Assembly (NCBI GenBank): GCA_016712745.1
Contig: JADJQN010000001.1
Span: 1-64,000, forward strand
DNA length: 64,000 nt
Source: Sandaracinaceae bacterium
Lineage (GTDB): Bacteria; Myxococcota_A; Polyangia; Polyangiales; JADJQN01
Direction: 5' to 3'
A program made the position numbers and the translations under genes. Shown here piece after piece: positions 17,838 through 26,518 of this stretch. Below the pieces are notes generated by a model. It saw nothing but the letters and a program-made list of their open reading frames with translations, did no database searches and was not told where the DNA came from. The number at the start of each line of letters is the position of its first letter. The stretch's first letter is position 1.

Positions 17838-18731
17838 TTAGAATTTCGGTTCGTCGGTCAGCGGAATAAATTCGATTTCGTCGCCCGGTACTTTGGGAAA
17901 GTTTCCCGCTTTCCATTCTCGCGCTGCGTGCTCAATCCGTTCTTTGCGGCTGGATACGAAGTTCCACCAGATGTAGCGCGGCCCTTCAAGCTTCGCGCCG
18001 CCGACGATCACAAATCGCGCTCGCGTCTTCGCTTCGAAGACCGCTTCGGCGCCCGCGTCCAACACGATCATCGTGCGCGCGTCGCATGCGGCTCCGTTGC
18101 AGAGGACGTCGCCTTCGATGATGTAAATGCCGCGCTCCTCATAATCCGTTGGAATGGCGAGGCGAGCGCCCGCGTCGAGCGATGCATCCACGTAGAGGGT
18201 AGGTGAGTACGTCAGCACCGGAGACGTCGCACCAAATGCCTCGCCCACAAGCACACGCAAGCGCACGCCCTTGTCACTGACCTCGGGCAACGTACTTTCC
18301 GGATGATGCGCGAAGCCCGGCGCTACTTCTTCGAACTCTTCTGGCATCGCTACCCACAGCTGCAGTCCATGCATACGCGGTCCGCGGTCACGTTCGTCTT
18401 GCGGGCTGCGTTCCGAGTGCACGATGCCGCGCCCCGCTGTCATCCAATTGACCGCACCGGGCCGAATGAGTTGCTCGGTGCCGAGGCTATCGCGATGCTG
18501 CATTTGCCCCTCGAAGAGATAGGTCACCGTCGAGAGATTGATGTGGGGATGGGGCCGGACGTCGAGTCCGCCTCCGGGCGCGAGTGCTGCAGGACCAATG
18601 TGATCGAAGAACACAAAAGGGCCGACCATCCGCCTGCTCGGCGAGGGCAGCACACGGCCCAAACGGAAGTCATCAAGCTTGCGCTCCTTGGCGGGGAGAA
18701 TGAGCGTCACGTTCACTCCTGCTTGGACCAC
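17838..18731 (-). CDS. pirin family protein
   Basis: The protein has 297 residues. The N-terminal cupin carries the pirin signature: MVGPFVFFDHIGPA, RPHPHINLSTVTYLFEGQ (metal-binding His) and a later WMTAGRGIVHSE. The second cupin domain contains GIYIIEGDVLCNGA. Pirins are metal-binding cupins; some show quercetin dioxygenase activity and others act as redox-sensitive regulators. The usual length is about 290 residues, so it is complete. Its start overlaps the end of the next upstream gene by 19 bases, suggesting an operon. Confidence 0.88.
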   Translation of the reverse strand: MVQAGVNVTLILPAKERKLDDFRLGRVLPSPSRRMVGPFVFFDHIGPAALAPGGGLDVRPHPHINLSTVTYLFEGQMQHRDSLGTEQLIRPGAVNWMTAGRGIVHSERSPQDERDRGPRMHGLQLWVAMPEEFEEVAPGFAHHPESTLPEVSDKGVRLRVLVGEAFGATSPVLTYSPTLYVDASLDAGARLAIPTDYEERGIYIIEGDVLCNGAACDARTMIVLDAGAEAVFEAKTRARFVIVGGAKLEGPRYIWWNFVSSRKERIEHAAREWKAGNFPKVPGDEIEFIPLTDEPKF

Positions 18732-19351
18732 GCGATGTAGAACTCAACTGAGTTGCCGTCTTGAGTCACGGTCGCTCTGGATTCGCCCGTGAGGCCGACG
18801 CGATCGAGCAGGCCAAGCGCCATGCCCTTAATAGTCGCAAGCCAGGGCGCGGAGGTGCAAATCGCACGCGTGCATCCTTCGAAATGAAAAATCGCGTGGT
18901 TCTCTCCAAGCTCCTTCAACGCGAGTTGCCCGCCATTGAGAGATGAGGCGCGCCAGAGATGCGGAAAGACTTGAACGACATCGGCGCCATTCGGAAAGCT
19001 GCGCGTCCAGCTTCCGATGATTGCCGGAAAGAGAGCGCCTGCTTCGATGCCGCGAATGCGCTCTCGCCCAAGTGCATGCATACCATCCAGACCAACAAGC
19101 TCCGCCGCGCCATCGAGCAAGGCAAGATGCGATTCGGCCGACCACCATTCTTGGGTCTCGGTGCGATCGAGCTCACGCAGCAGCGCGCTGTTCGTCGATG
19201 CGAGGCGCGCGCGCAACTCTGACCAAAGACCCCGCTGAATGAGGGCTCCTTGCAGGCTACGAACGACGCTTCGACGCACTTGCGTCTGCGACGTCGCCAC
19301 ATGCACTACGCGCTGCGGATCCTGCTCCACGTGATGTTCCCCCAGCCCCAT
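18713..19351 (-). CDS. DUF2378-like myxobacterial protein
   Basis: The protein has 212 residues from the Met at 19351. The pattern VVRSLQGALIQRGLWSELRARL ... SAESHLALLDGAAELVGLDG, then ALGRERIRGI, FPAIIGSWTRSFPNG and a final WLATIKGMALGLLDRVGL, resembles DUF2378 (TIGR02265). That family is largely restricted to myxobacteria and has no known function. No signal peptide or membrane segment is seen. It is co-directional and overlapping with the pirin gene. The family call is tentative. Confidence 0.6.
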   Translation of the reverse strand: MGLGEHHVEQDPQRVVHVATSQTQVRRSVVRSLQGALIQRGLWSELRARLASTNSALLRELDRTETQEWWSAESHLALLDGAAELVGLDGMHALGRERIRGIEAGALFPAIIGSWTRSFPNGADVVQVFPHLWRASSLNGGQLALKELGENHAIFHFEGCTRAICTSAPWLATIKGMALGLLDRVGLTGESRATVTQDGNSVEFYIAWSKQE

Positions 19352-19440
19352 CGCGACAATACCACGCCGGTTAGGGCTCGTGGCCGGTCTGTAATATTCG
19401 CGCTTGGCCCCGGGGGCGCATCTACTCGGGTCTTGCCCGC

Positions 19441-20265
19441 ATGGCACGGTATCACGCACTATTTCATCTCATGGATGAGCTTACGTTCGCGACCGGCCCT
19501 GTCCGTCTTGGCATCGACGGCACGCGCATGCGGACCGGATTGCAGAGCGTGCTCACCAAGGGCCTCGGCATGCCAGTCAACGTTGTGGCGGTTGCCTCGT
19601 ACGCGGATTTGCTCGCACAGCTCGCTGCCGGAACCGTGCATCTGGCGTGGATGTCGCCCGGCCTAGGCGTGCACGCATGCGACAAGCTTTCTGCGACACC
19701 ACTCGTAAGCGCGGTCCGCGCGCCCGGGCCTGAATTCTACGGCACGCTCTTCGTCCGTGACGACTCCCCCATCACGACTGCGGAGCAGGTGCGCGGCACC
19801 CATGCCGGCTGGGTCGATCCGTACTCTTGCTCGGGATATCTTTTTCCGCGCATGGCCTTGAAGGCGCGTGGTTTTGACTTGCGCGGCTTCTTTGCCAATC
19901 AGCACATGTTCGGAAGTCATGATGCGGTATGCAAGGCTGTTGAGAGCGGCGCGATTGAAGTGGGCGCAACGTATCTCAACATCAGCCCCGCGGCGCCGAG
20001 CACACGTTATTCGACGTCCGGCTGGTCCTCGATACGCGGCTCGACGATGCGACCGATTCTGCGCTCCGAGCCGATTCCGAGTGACATGGTCGTGGCGCAC
20101 CGGCGCCTTCCCGAAGAGCTGAAAGCCAAAGCGACCGCGACGTTTACGGCGATGCGGGACGACGACGACGTCGTGCGCATTGTGCGTTTTATCTTTGGTG
20201 CGGAGCGATTCGAGCCCATCGACATCGCGCGCTACGAGATTGTTCGGCGCGCGTTGTCGATGTGA
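19441..20265 (+). CDS. PhnD/SsuA-type phosphate/phosphonate-binding protein, no signal peptide
   Basis: The protein has 274 residues. The periplasmic binding fold of the PhnD family is visible. It includes GMPVNVVAVASYADLLAQL, GTVHLAWMSPGLGV, the family-typical EFYGTLFVRDDSPI, the SGYLFP segment in DPYSCSGYLFPR, and GSHDAVCKAVESGAIEVGAT. Canonical members are exported partners of ABC importers. This one lacks a signal peptide and lies next to no ABC transporter genes, so it may be a cytoplasmic ligand sensor or may have changed role. The first 10 residues may not be coding, since a second Met is at 19471. Confidence 0.75.
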   Translation: MARYHALFHLMDELTFATGPVRLGIDGTRMRTGLQSVLTKGLGMPVNVVAVASYADLLAQLAAGTVHLAWMSPGLGVHACDKLSATPLVSAVRAPGPEFYGTLFVRDDSPITTAEQVRGTHAGWVDPYSCSGYLFPRMALKARGFDLRGFFANQHMFGSHDAVCKAVESGAIEVGATYLNISPAAPSTRYSTSGWSSIRGSTMRPILRSEPIPSDMVVAHRRLPEELKAKATATFTAMRDDDDVVRIVRFIFGAERFEPIDIARYEIVRRALSM

Positions 20266-20273
20266 CCGATGCA

Positions 20274-20648
20274 TCAGGCTTTCGGGATCGGCTCCCGTGT
20301 AGCATCGACCGGATTGGAAGCGTCGACATCGTCGGCGAATTCGGTCGCACCGTCGGTCTCGACGAAGGGGCCGCCGTCCTCTTCTACGAGGCGCGCTTGA
20401 AAGCGCTCATTTGTTTGGTCTTCGCCGCTCGTCGCATTGGCAATGAACTCTTGGCCAAGTTGCTCAGAGAGGTCGTCTTCGCTCGAACTCGCATCGACGA
20501 AGGCGCGGTCGGAATCTTCCGATTTGCCGCTCTGCTCGCGCAACCGCGCTGCATAGGCAGGATCCAGATGGCCGGCGCCGTCACGTCGTCGGACTTCGCT
20601 TTTCTGTCCCGCCTTTGCAGACGGGCTTGGTGCTGAACGTTCCGTCAT
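20274..20648 (-). CDS. acidic hypothetical protein, 124 aa
   Basis: This polar protein is rich in Asp, Glu, Ser and Ala with no hydrophobic core (SGKSEDSDRAFVDASSSEDDLSE in part). It is probably largely disordered. One motif near residues 25-40, GAGHLDPAYAARL, stands out and looks conserved. No family is recognised. It converges with the PhnD-like gene, with 8 bases between their stops. Confidence 0.6.
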   Translation of the reverse strand: MTERSAPSPSAKAGQKSEVRRRDGAGHLDPAYAARLREQSGKSEDSDRAFVDASSSEDDLSEQLGQEFIANATSGEDQTNERFQARLVEEDGGPFVETDGATEFADDVDASNPVDATREPIPKA

Positions 20649-20724
20649 GATCTTCTCCTTCGCGTACCTAGTTGGTCACAACAACTATGGGTCCGAGACC
20701 GGAGTTGACCAGGCGAATACGCGA

Positions 20725-21444
20725 CTATTCGTCGCCGCGAATTGGCAGGCTATTGGGGCGGTCGATAACGAGGATCTTTTGCCACACGTTTCGATAGAGG
20801 TCCGAGCTCAATGTTTCAACATCGCTTGCCGCGCTAACCGTATCCGCGTCGTCGAAGTGTTGAATATACAGCGCCGCGATCTTGCCGATGATGGCGAGCA
20901 TTTCGCTGCAATAATCGAGATAGCGCCCTAGCTCAAACAGGGTCATCGGGGTGCGTGGTGATGAGGCGGTGTCTGAATCTGACGGGCGCACCACGCGCTC
21001 TGGGTCTTTGGTGAGCTGATGCATATCGATGATGTGCGCCATCGAACGCAATGCGTGAAGCTCGTGCAGAGCACGGCGTCGTTTGATACGCACTTCGAGC
21101 GTCGTTAGGAAATAGATCGCGACGCCGACGAAAATGATGTCGTTTACGACCGCTTCGATCCCCTGTGCGAAATCCGACACGTTGCCAAGGCCAGCGTCGA
21201 TTTGCACGGCGCGCAGACCTGCGCCGAGCAGCACCAGCAGCCCTAGAATGCACACCGCAACAATGCCGCGAAGAACATAGTTCGGACGACCGAGCTCGCG
21301 CGAGACGGCAGCCGCTTCTTCGGTGAGCTTCTTCAAATCACGCGCAACATGACGAAGGCCGGCTTGGGGGAAGCGCTCTTCGACACGCTTGCAAAGAAGC
21401 GCGCTCGTCTCGGTGATACGTGCGGGGTCGAGTTGCCGATACAT
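20725..21444 (-). CDS. membrane protein with two central helices
   Basis: The protein has 239 residues from the Met at 21444; a longer frame to 21552 exists. There is an amphipathic N-terminal helix region (ETSALLCKRVEERFPQAG), then two membrane segments near residues 63-83 (LRGIVAVCILGLLVLLGAGL) and 103-120 (DIIFVGVAIYFLTTLE). A cytoplasmic helical C-terminal half follows (RRRALHELHALRSMAHIIDM; ELGRYLDYCSEMLAIIGKIA). The general shape resembles uncharacterised bacterial proteins with a membrane-anchored helical bundle. No function is assigned. Confidence 0.65.
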   Translation of the reverse strand: MYRQLDPARITETSALLCKRVEERFPQAGLRHVARDLKKLTEEAAAVSRELGRPNYVLRGIVAVCILGLLVLLGAGLRAVQIDAGLGNVSDFAQGIEAVVNDIIFVGVAIYFLTTLEVRIKRRRALHELHALRSMAHIIDMHQLTKDPERVVRPSDSDTASSPRTPMTLFELGRYLDYCSEMLAIIGKIAALYIQHFDDADTVSAASDVETLSSDLYRNVWQKILVIDRPNSLPIRGDE

Positions 21445-21616
21445 GAATGACGCATGATCGAATCGAATGCGGCTTCGCATCAAGAAAAGCGCGAATCGGG
21501 GAATCTGCGCGCGCGTACGAGTCGCTCGGTTCGCGTCGACTGACGTCTCCATAAAAATCGATTCAGCTAAGAATTAATCGGGGAATGGCCTGCGCCTGAG
21601 GCAGGCTTTCGCTCCT

Positions 21617-22786
21617 ATGAACCAGCGCGCGTTGCTTTGTCTTGTGCTTAGCTTGGCCGCCTGTGGTGGCGGTGATGGCGGGGTCTTGCCCGTCCTCGAT
21701 CAGGACGCCGGTTTCGATAGCGGACCTGTGCCCGAGGATGCAGGCCCACCCGATCCGAGTGGTTTCATGGTGCAGACCGTGGATGCGGAGCTTGAGATTG
21801 CGTCGCTGCTCGATCTTGCGATCGACGCGAACGACATCGAACACATCGCGTGTCGCCGTCAGAACTCCGGGGCAGTTCTTTACGTCCGTCCGGTAAGCGG
21901 CCTCTACGTCGTTGAGGAAGTTGAGGGCGTGTCCGGAGCAGGTCTCGACGTGAGCCTTGCGCTCGACAATGCCGTAAGCCCTCACATTGCGTACTGGGAT
22001 GGCGATACGCACACACTACGCTACGCACACAAGTCTGGAAGCGCATGGAGTCTTGCAACTATCGATACGCTTCGCTCAAGCGACAGCGCGGAGATTTCAT
22101 TGGAGGTCGTGCCGGCTTCGGGGCACGCGGCGGTTGCGTATTCGGATGCGATGAATCACGAGGTGCTCTTTGCCGAAAACGACGGCTCGCTCGACTGGAC
22201 GCTCAGCGTTATCGACGATGCCCGCTCCAACACGCCTTCCGTAGGGCTGCAGCTTAGCGCGGACGCAGATCCCTTCGTGATGCACGGGGTGCGCGGCCTC
22301 GGGATCGATGCGGCTTTTCTCGCCCAGCGAAACGTCGAAACTTGGCAGGATATAGCCAGTATTCCTGACAACGGCGGCGCCTCGATGTCTTTCGCTATGA
22401 ACGGCGCAGGCGATGTCTTCGTTGCGTATGCAATTGCGAGTGGTTCCGATGACGCGCTTCGTCTTGCGACGTTGCGACATGGCGAGACGTCGTGGAGCAC
22501 GCTGGTGGTCGACGACGAGACCTTCGTGGGCACAGCCATCTCGCTTGCGATTGCGCCCTCGGGCGAAATTGGAATCGCATACTACGACTGGCAGCAGAGT
22601 GACCTTTACTACGCGCACGGGTCGCCGACGAGCATGGACCACGTGCGGATCGAGAGCGCCCGCCACCAGGTCTTCCGTTCGTCTCTGGCGTTTGATTCGT
22701 TCTCACGCCCACACATCGCGTATCGCGATGCGTTTACCAACCACCTTCGCATCGCTGTCGGACGCGCACCCGCGCCCGCGCAATAG
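21617..22786 (+). CDS. beta-propeller-like lipoprotein, 389 aa
   Basis: The signal MNQRALLCLVLSLAACGGG carries a lipobox (LAAC) with Cys16, followed by an Asp/Pro-rich tether. The mature protein contains at least five repeats of about 45-50 residues of the type P-x-[VI]-A-[YF]-x-D ... L-x-[VY]-A, e.g. PHIAYWDGDTHTLRYAHK, AAVAYSDAMNHEVLFAE, VFVAYAIASGSDDALRLA, GIAYYDWQQSDLYYAH and PHIAYRDAFTNHLRIAV. These are blades of a predicted propeller exposed on the cell surface. It is common in myxobacterial genomes; the ligand is unknown. Confidence 0.75.
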   Translation: MNQRALLCLVLSLAACGGGDGGVLPVLDQDAGFDSGPVPEDAGPPDPSGFMVQTVDAELEIASLLDLAIDANDIEHIACRRQNSGAVLYVRPVSGLYVVEEVEGVSGAGLDVSLALDNAVSPHIAYWDGDTHTLRYAHKSGSAWSLATIDTLRSSDSAEISLEVVPASGHAAVAYSDAMNHEVLFAENDGSLDWTLSVIDDARSNTPSVGLQLSADADPFVMHGVRGLGIDAAFLAQRNVETWQDIASIPDNGGASMSFAMNGAGDVFVAYAIASGSDDALRLATLRHGETSWSTLVVDDETFVGTAISLAIAPSGEIGIAYYDWQQSDLYYAHGSPTSMDHVRIESARHQVFRSSLAFDSFSRPHIAYRDAFTNHLRIAVGRAPAPAQ

Positions 22787-23533
22787 TCAGAACCAGATGT
22801 CGTCGTTGGGTTCGTCGCCGATGATGGGGGCCATATAGGCGACCGCATCACCGTTTACGAGGCCGTTGGTTTTCGCTTCGTTCACGCGTGCTGAGACTTT
22901 GTCCGTCGACTTCAGCCAATATCGATCCCACGGTGTGGTGTCGGACTGCGCGTAGAGCGAATGATCGAATTTCGCTGTCTTATGCACTTTGCCGTCGTGC
23001 ACATGCAACGTTGGGAAAAATACGCGCTGCTGGTCGCGGCGCGGAAAATCGAACGCGATGGGATGCACATTTTGCTGCGTCGCATTTTTGCCGAGCTTCA
23101 CGACCACAAAGCCGTAGGTCTTTTGCACGGGCAATTGATCCCACGTCGTTGCCTGCAGCTTGAAGCGTTCATCGAGACGCGCAAAGTCGTTCACCGTCGG
23201 AACAAACGATGCTTCGAGATGCCCGACTTCGTGCACCACGAGCTTTGCCACGGACTGGGGCGCCATCGCTGCTGGCGCAAAGCCTCGCGTGAGCGGTCTC
23301 TCGAAGAGTTTGTCGATGTCATCGAAGAACGTTGGATATCCCGACAAGTCGATGAAACGCACCGCATCCTCGCCCGCACCAAGCGCAGTCGGAATCGGCA
23401 GAATCAACGCCATCTCATCCTTCGCCGAAAAACTCATCGAGTAAGCCAGCCACTGCCGCTCACCCCCACGAGCCCCCCGCGCGAAAATCTTCGTCTTCCC
23501 CACGTACGCAACGTTTCTGGAAAAGCAGCACAT
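22787..23533 (-). CDS. conserved hypothetical protein, 248 aa
   Basis: It starts MCCFSRNVAYVGKTKIFAR and has an internal FIDLSGYPTFFDDIDKLF, a VAKLVVHEVGHLEASFVPT segment and a polar C-terminus with repeated Trp. The H-E-V-G-H sequence (VHEVGHLEASF) has the letters of a zinc-protease HExxH motif, but the surroundings are not those of a known protease family. There is no signal peptide. The gene abuts the plus-strand lipoprotein stop directly. I know similar myxobacterial proteins only as uncharacterised. Confidence 0.65.
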   Translation of the reverse strand: MCCFSRNVAYVGKTKIFARGARGGERQWLAYSMSFSAKDEMALILPIPTALGAGEDAVRFIDLSGYPTFFDDIDKLFERPLTRGFAPAAMAPQSVAKLVVHEVGHLEASFVPTVNDFARLDERFKLQATTWDQLPVQKTYGFVVVKLGKNATQQNVHPIAFDFPRRDQQRVFFPTLHVHDGKVHKTAKFDHSLYAQSDTTPWDRYWLKSTDKVSARVNEAKTNGLVNGDAVAYMAPIIGDEPNDDIWF

Positions 23534-23570
23534 GCACTTGAGGATAGGGTGTCGGGGCGGGGAGGGGTTA

Positions 23571-23683
23571 ACAAGAGATCAGGAGATCAACAGGAAGGCA
23601 GTTTTTTGTTTCCGAGGCCGATGCAGGGAGACGAGCAACCCCAATTGCCTTCCTCTTGATCTCTTGATCTCTTGATCTCTTGT
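23571..23683. repeat. inverted repeat with 8-bp tandem units upstream of lexA
   Basis: The left arm (23571-23600) reads ACAAGAGATCAGGAGATCAA and then CAGGAAGGCA. The right arm (23646-23683) is its near-exact reverse complement with one additional 8-bp unit (tandem TTGATCTC). A 45-base spacer separates the arms. It could form a long hairpin between the divergent 248-residue gene and lexA. Confidence 0.7.
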
Positions 23684-23750
23684 AACCTCTGCCTTTCTTT
23701 CAAAAGCGATCGACGCGGATCCGTCGGGGAATTGCGGCTTATGTGGGAAG

Positions 23751-23764
23751 CAGACATTTGTCTG
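23751..23764 (+). promoter_or_regulatory. candidate LexA operator
   Basis: CAGACA-TT-TGTCTG is a perfect 6-bp inverted repeat with a 2-bp centre, 13 bases before the lexA start codon. Its position and symmetry fit an autoregulated SOS operator covering the whole downstream operon. The sequence does not match the E. coli or Bacillus boxes, which is expected for a divergent LexA. Confidence 0.65.
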
Positions 23765-23777
23765 GTATCGTTGGGGG

Positions 23778-24419
23778 ATGGAAAAGAAACGGGTGGTGGG
23801 GGCGACGCGGCAGAGGGTCTTTGAGTTTGTGCGGCATCGCCTGCTCGAGGGCGGGTCGCCGACAGTGCGTGAAGTACAAACGGCGCTTTCGTTTCGCGCT
23901 GTGCAATCTGCGAAGGCGCATCTCGATGCGCTGGTCGCTGAGGGGAAGCTCTCGCGTGTCGATGGTGTGGCGCGTGGTTATCGCTTGCCTGAGTTGTCGC
24001 AGCGTCGAACGGCGTTGCGCTTGGTGCCCATACTCGGACGCGTGCAAGCGGGTGCCTTGTCGCTGGCCGAAGAGGATCGCGAAGGATACGTCCCTCTTGA
24101 AACGCAACGCATCACCAAGTCGCATCAGGATCCCTGGTTTGCATTGAAGGTGCGCGGCGAGAGCATGATCGGTGTGGGCATTCTTCCCGGTGACCTCGTT
24201 ATCGTGCGCCGGCAAGAGACTGCGGAGTCTGGTGACGTGGTCGTTGCGTTGGTGGGCGAAGAAGCCACGGTGAAAACCTTTCGCACCCGTCCCGGTCGCA
24301 TCGAGTTGCATCCGGCCAATCCCGAGTTTGAAGTCATCGTGATCAAAGCGCCTGATGAGGTTTCAATACTAGGCAAAGTCGTGGAAGTGCGTCGCTACCT
24401 CGATGAGGGATACCGATGA
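23778..24419 (+). CDS. lexA: LexA repressor
   Basis: The protein has 213 residues. The N-terminal winged-helix reads MEKKRVVGATRQRVFEFV ... TVREVQTALSFRAVQSAKAHLDAL. The peptidase S24 domain has the self-cleavage site Ala91-Gly92 (RVQAGALS), catalytic Ser129 in GESMIG and Lys166 in EATVKTF. All autoproteolysis residues are intact. LexA represses SOS genes until RecA filaments trigger cleavage. It is first in an operon with imuA, imuB and dnaE2 and has a palindromic operator just upstream. The stop overlaps the imuA start (ATGA). Confidence 0.93.
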   Translation: MEKKRVVGATRQRVFEFVRHRLLEGGSPTVREVQTALSFRAVQSAKAHLDALVAEGKLSRVDGVARGYRLPELSQRRTALRLVPILGRVQAGALSLAEEDREGYVPLETQRITKSHQDPWFALKVRGESMIGVGILPGDLVIVRRQETAESGDVVVALVGEEATVKTFRTRPGRIELHPANPEFEVIVIKAPDEVSILGKVVEVRRYLDEGYR

Positions 24420-25042
24420 GTGCCGCAGTCGCAGTTTCCCCAACCAAGGCTGAGCTTCATGCGATGCCCTTCGTGCGCAAGCTCGATGGCTTTGCGGAAG
24501 AGGAGGCCATCTTTGGGTTGGAGCTGATTGCTGGGCGTTTGTGCGAAGTGAGCGGTGAAGCTGCGCTGAGTCTCACGATAAGCCTGGTTTTGCAGGCTCA
24601 AGAGCGCAGCGAGCCCGTCGCGTGGATCACCGACAAAGAGCACGCCTTCTACGCGCCCGATGCCGCCGCCAATGGATTGGACCTCGATGCCTTGGTGTTA
24701 GCGTTCTTGCCCGATGCGTCGAGCAAGGCACGCGCGGCCGATCAGTTGGTAAGGTCGGGAGCATTCGGTTTGGTGGTGATCGATCTGGCCGCCGAGCAAC
24801 GCTTGCCGCCGGCTCTGGTCACGCGTTTGTTAGGGCTCGCGCAAAAGCACACGACGGCGATTGTGTTCTTGAGCGGTCACGAGACGGCGCTCGGTTCGCT
24901 TATCTCCTTGCGGGCTACGACGCGGCGCACGCGTCGCGCTCACGGGGAGTTTGTGTGTGAGCTCGTGGCGGTGAAGGACAAGCGCCGCGCGCCGGGGTGG
25001 AAGCATGAAGAGGTGTTGCGTGGACCGACTGGCTTGTATTGA
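24416..25042 (+). CDS. imuA: ImuA-like RecA-fold protein of the mutasome
   Basis: The protein has 208 residues. The RecA-like core has lost the Walker A signature: GRLCEVSGEAALSLTISL occupies that place without GKT. PVAWITDKEHAFYAPDAAANGLDLDALVL and AFGLVVIDLAAEQRLPPALV are typical of ImuA, an accessory protein required for DnaE2-dependent mutagenesis. The C-terminus (RRTRRAHGEFVCELVAVKDKR) fits the family. It lies between lexA and imuB, overlapping both. The name rests as much on context as on sequence. Confidence 0.8.
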   Translation: MSAAVAVSPTKAELHAMPFVRKLDGFAEEEAIFGLELIAGRLCEVSGEAALSLTISLVLQAQERSEPVAWITDKEHAFYAPDAAANGLDLDALVLAFLPDASSKARAADQLVRSGAFGLVVIDLAAEQRLPPALVTRLLGLAQKHTTAIVFLSGHETALGSLISLRATTRRTRRAHGEFVCELVAVKDKRRAPGWKHEEVLRGPTGLY

Positions 25043-26516
25043 GCTGCCGTCTCTTCCTCTGCAGTTGCTCTTGCAAGATCAACCGGAGTGGAAGGGCTTC
25101 CCCTGTGCGGTTGTCGATCAGGACAAACCCAACGGCGAGCTACTGTGGGTAAATGAAAAAGCGCGACGTCTCGGTATTCTTCCCGGGATGCGTTATGGCT
25201 CAGCGTTAGGCTTGTCGTCCGAGTTGCGCGCAGCGGAGATGCCCGCTCATCGCATCGAGGATGCGGTGCAGAAGCTCGTTGAAGCGCTGCAGAAATTCTC
25301 TCCCTATATCGAGCCCTGTGCCGAAGAGCCGGGCGTGTTTTGGATCGATGCCTCGGGCCTTTTGCATTTGTATGAGTCGCTGGATGTATGGGGATCGGCC
25401 GTGCGCAAGGCGCTTTCCGCGATTGGCTACGTCTCGATCATGTCGGTGGGCTTTACACGCTTTGGCACATACGCCATCGCTAAGGCCAGTCGCTATAAGA
25501 AGGAAGGCGCGGTCGTTTTTGCTGACCCCTCGCAAGAGCTGGCTGCGACGCGGCGTGTGCCCTTGCTGCGCATCGGGCTTACGCCCAAGACGCTGACGCT
25601 TTTGAACAAGCTCGCGGTACGCACCGTAGAAGATTTTCTCAAGTTGCCAGCAGCCGGTATCAAGCGACGCTTTGGTGATCATGCGCATCGTTTACATCAG
25701 CTGGGTACGGGAGATTTGTGGGCGCCGTTGCAGCCAGCGCCGCCGCCTGACCCGCATGAGCGCGTGCTCGACCTCGATGACGAAGAGAAGGACTCGGAGA
25801 AACTTCTCTTCTTGGTGAAGCGTTTGCTTGATCCCTTGCTCTTGCGTCTTCTGTCGAAGGGGCAGGCATTGCTCGAGGTGACGTGCGTCTTTGAGCAAGA
25901 GCATGGCGAGACACTGACGGAGTTGATTCGCCCCGCCGAGCCCACGCTCGATGCGGCGATGTTGATGGGCTTGGTGCGTTTGCGTCTTGAGTCGATGAAG
26001 GTGCACCCGGGTGTGACGCGCTTGGTGATGAAGGCGCTCGGTGTGCGTGCGACCGTTGAGCAGCTGCGTTTGTTTGTGGAGAAGCCCAAGCGCGATTTGA
26101 AAGCAGCCAATCGCGCCATCGCCCGCGTACGCGCGGCGTTTGGAAACGACGTGGTAGTGCGCGCGCGCCTTGAAAATGGGCATTTGCCAGAAGCGCGCTT
26201 CTCTTATGAAGCGATGACTGAAGTGCCAGAAGCGCAGCCGCGCGTTGTGCCGCGTCGATCCTTGGTGCGTTACTTCAAACCTACGCCGCTTCTTTTGCCG
26301 CCGCGTCCGGCGCGCGAACCGGATGGCTGGTTGGTGCGTGGGATTTCCCATGGACCGGTCAGTCGATCGGTAGGGCCCTACGTCTTGTCTGGTGGTTGGT
26401 GGCGAAAAGAAGTTGAGCGCGACTACTACTTCGTCGAGCTGAAGTCAGGGTCGCTCTGCTGGGTCTACTACGACAAACGGCGGCGTCGATGGTTTATGCA
26501 AGGGAAGGTGGCGTAA
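25005..26516 (+). CDS. imuB: ImuB, inactive Y-family polymerase-like protein
   Basis: The protein has 503 residues. The Y-family palm and fingers are recognisable (LACIELPSLPLQLLL; GSALGLSSELRAAE; FWIDASGLLHLYES). The catalytic acidic pairs are missing: the usual S-I-D-E-A is replaced by WIDASG. The thumb contains LLRIGLTPKTLTLLNKLAVRTVEDFLKLP, followed by the little-finger domain. The C-terminal ~100 residues (VRYFKPTPLLLPPRP ... GWWRKEVERDYYFVELKSGSLCWVYYD) match ImuB tails that bind DnaE2 and the clamp. The start codon overlaps imuA by 38 bases; a GTG at 25020 is an alternative. Confidence 0.88.
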   Translation: MKRCCVDRLACIELPSLPLQLLLQDQPEWKGFPCAVVDQDKPNGELLWVNEKARRLGILPGMRYGSALGLSSELRAAEMPAHRIEDAVQKLVEALQKFSPYIEPCAEEPGVFWIDASGLLHLYESLDVWGSAVRKALSAIGYVSIMSVGFTRFGTYAIAKASRYKKEGAVVFADPSQELAATRRVPLLRIGLTPKTLTLLNKLAVRTVEDFLKLPAAGIKRRFGDHAHRLHQLGTGDLWAPLQPAPPPDPHERVLDLDDEEKDSEKLLFLVKRLLDPLLLRLLSKGQALLEVTCVFEQEHGETLTELIRPAEPTLDAAMLMGLVRLRLESMKVHPGVTRLVMKALGVRATVEQLRLFVEKPKRDLKAANRAIARVRAAFGNDVVVRARLENGHLPEARFSYEAMTEVPEAQPRVVPRRSLVRYFKPTPLLLPPRPAREPDGWLVRGISHGPVSRSVGPYVLSGGWWRKEVERDYYFVELKSGSLCWVYYDKRRRRWFMQGKVA

Positions 26517-26518
26517 AG

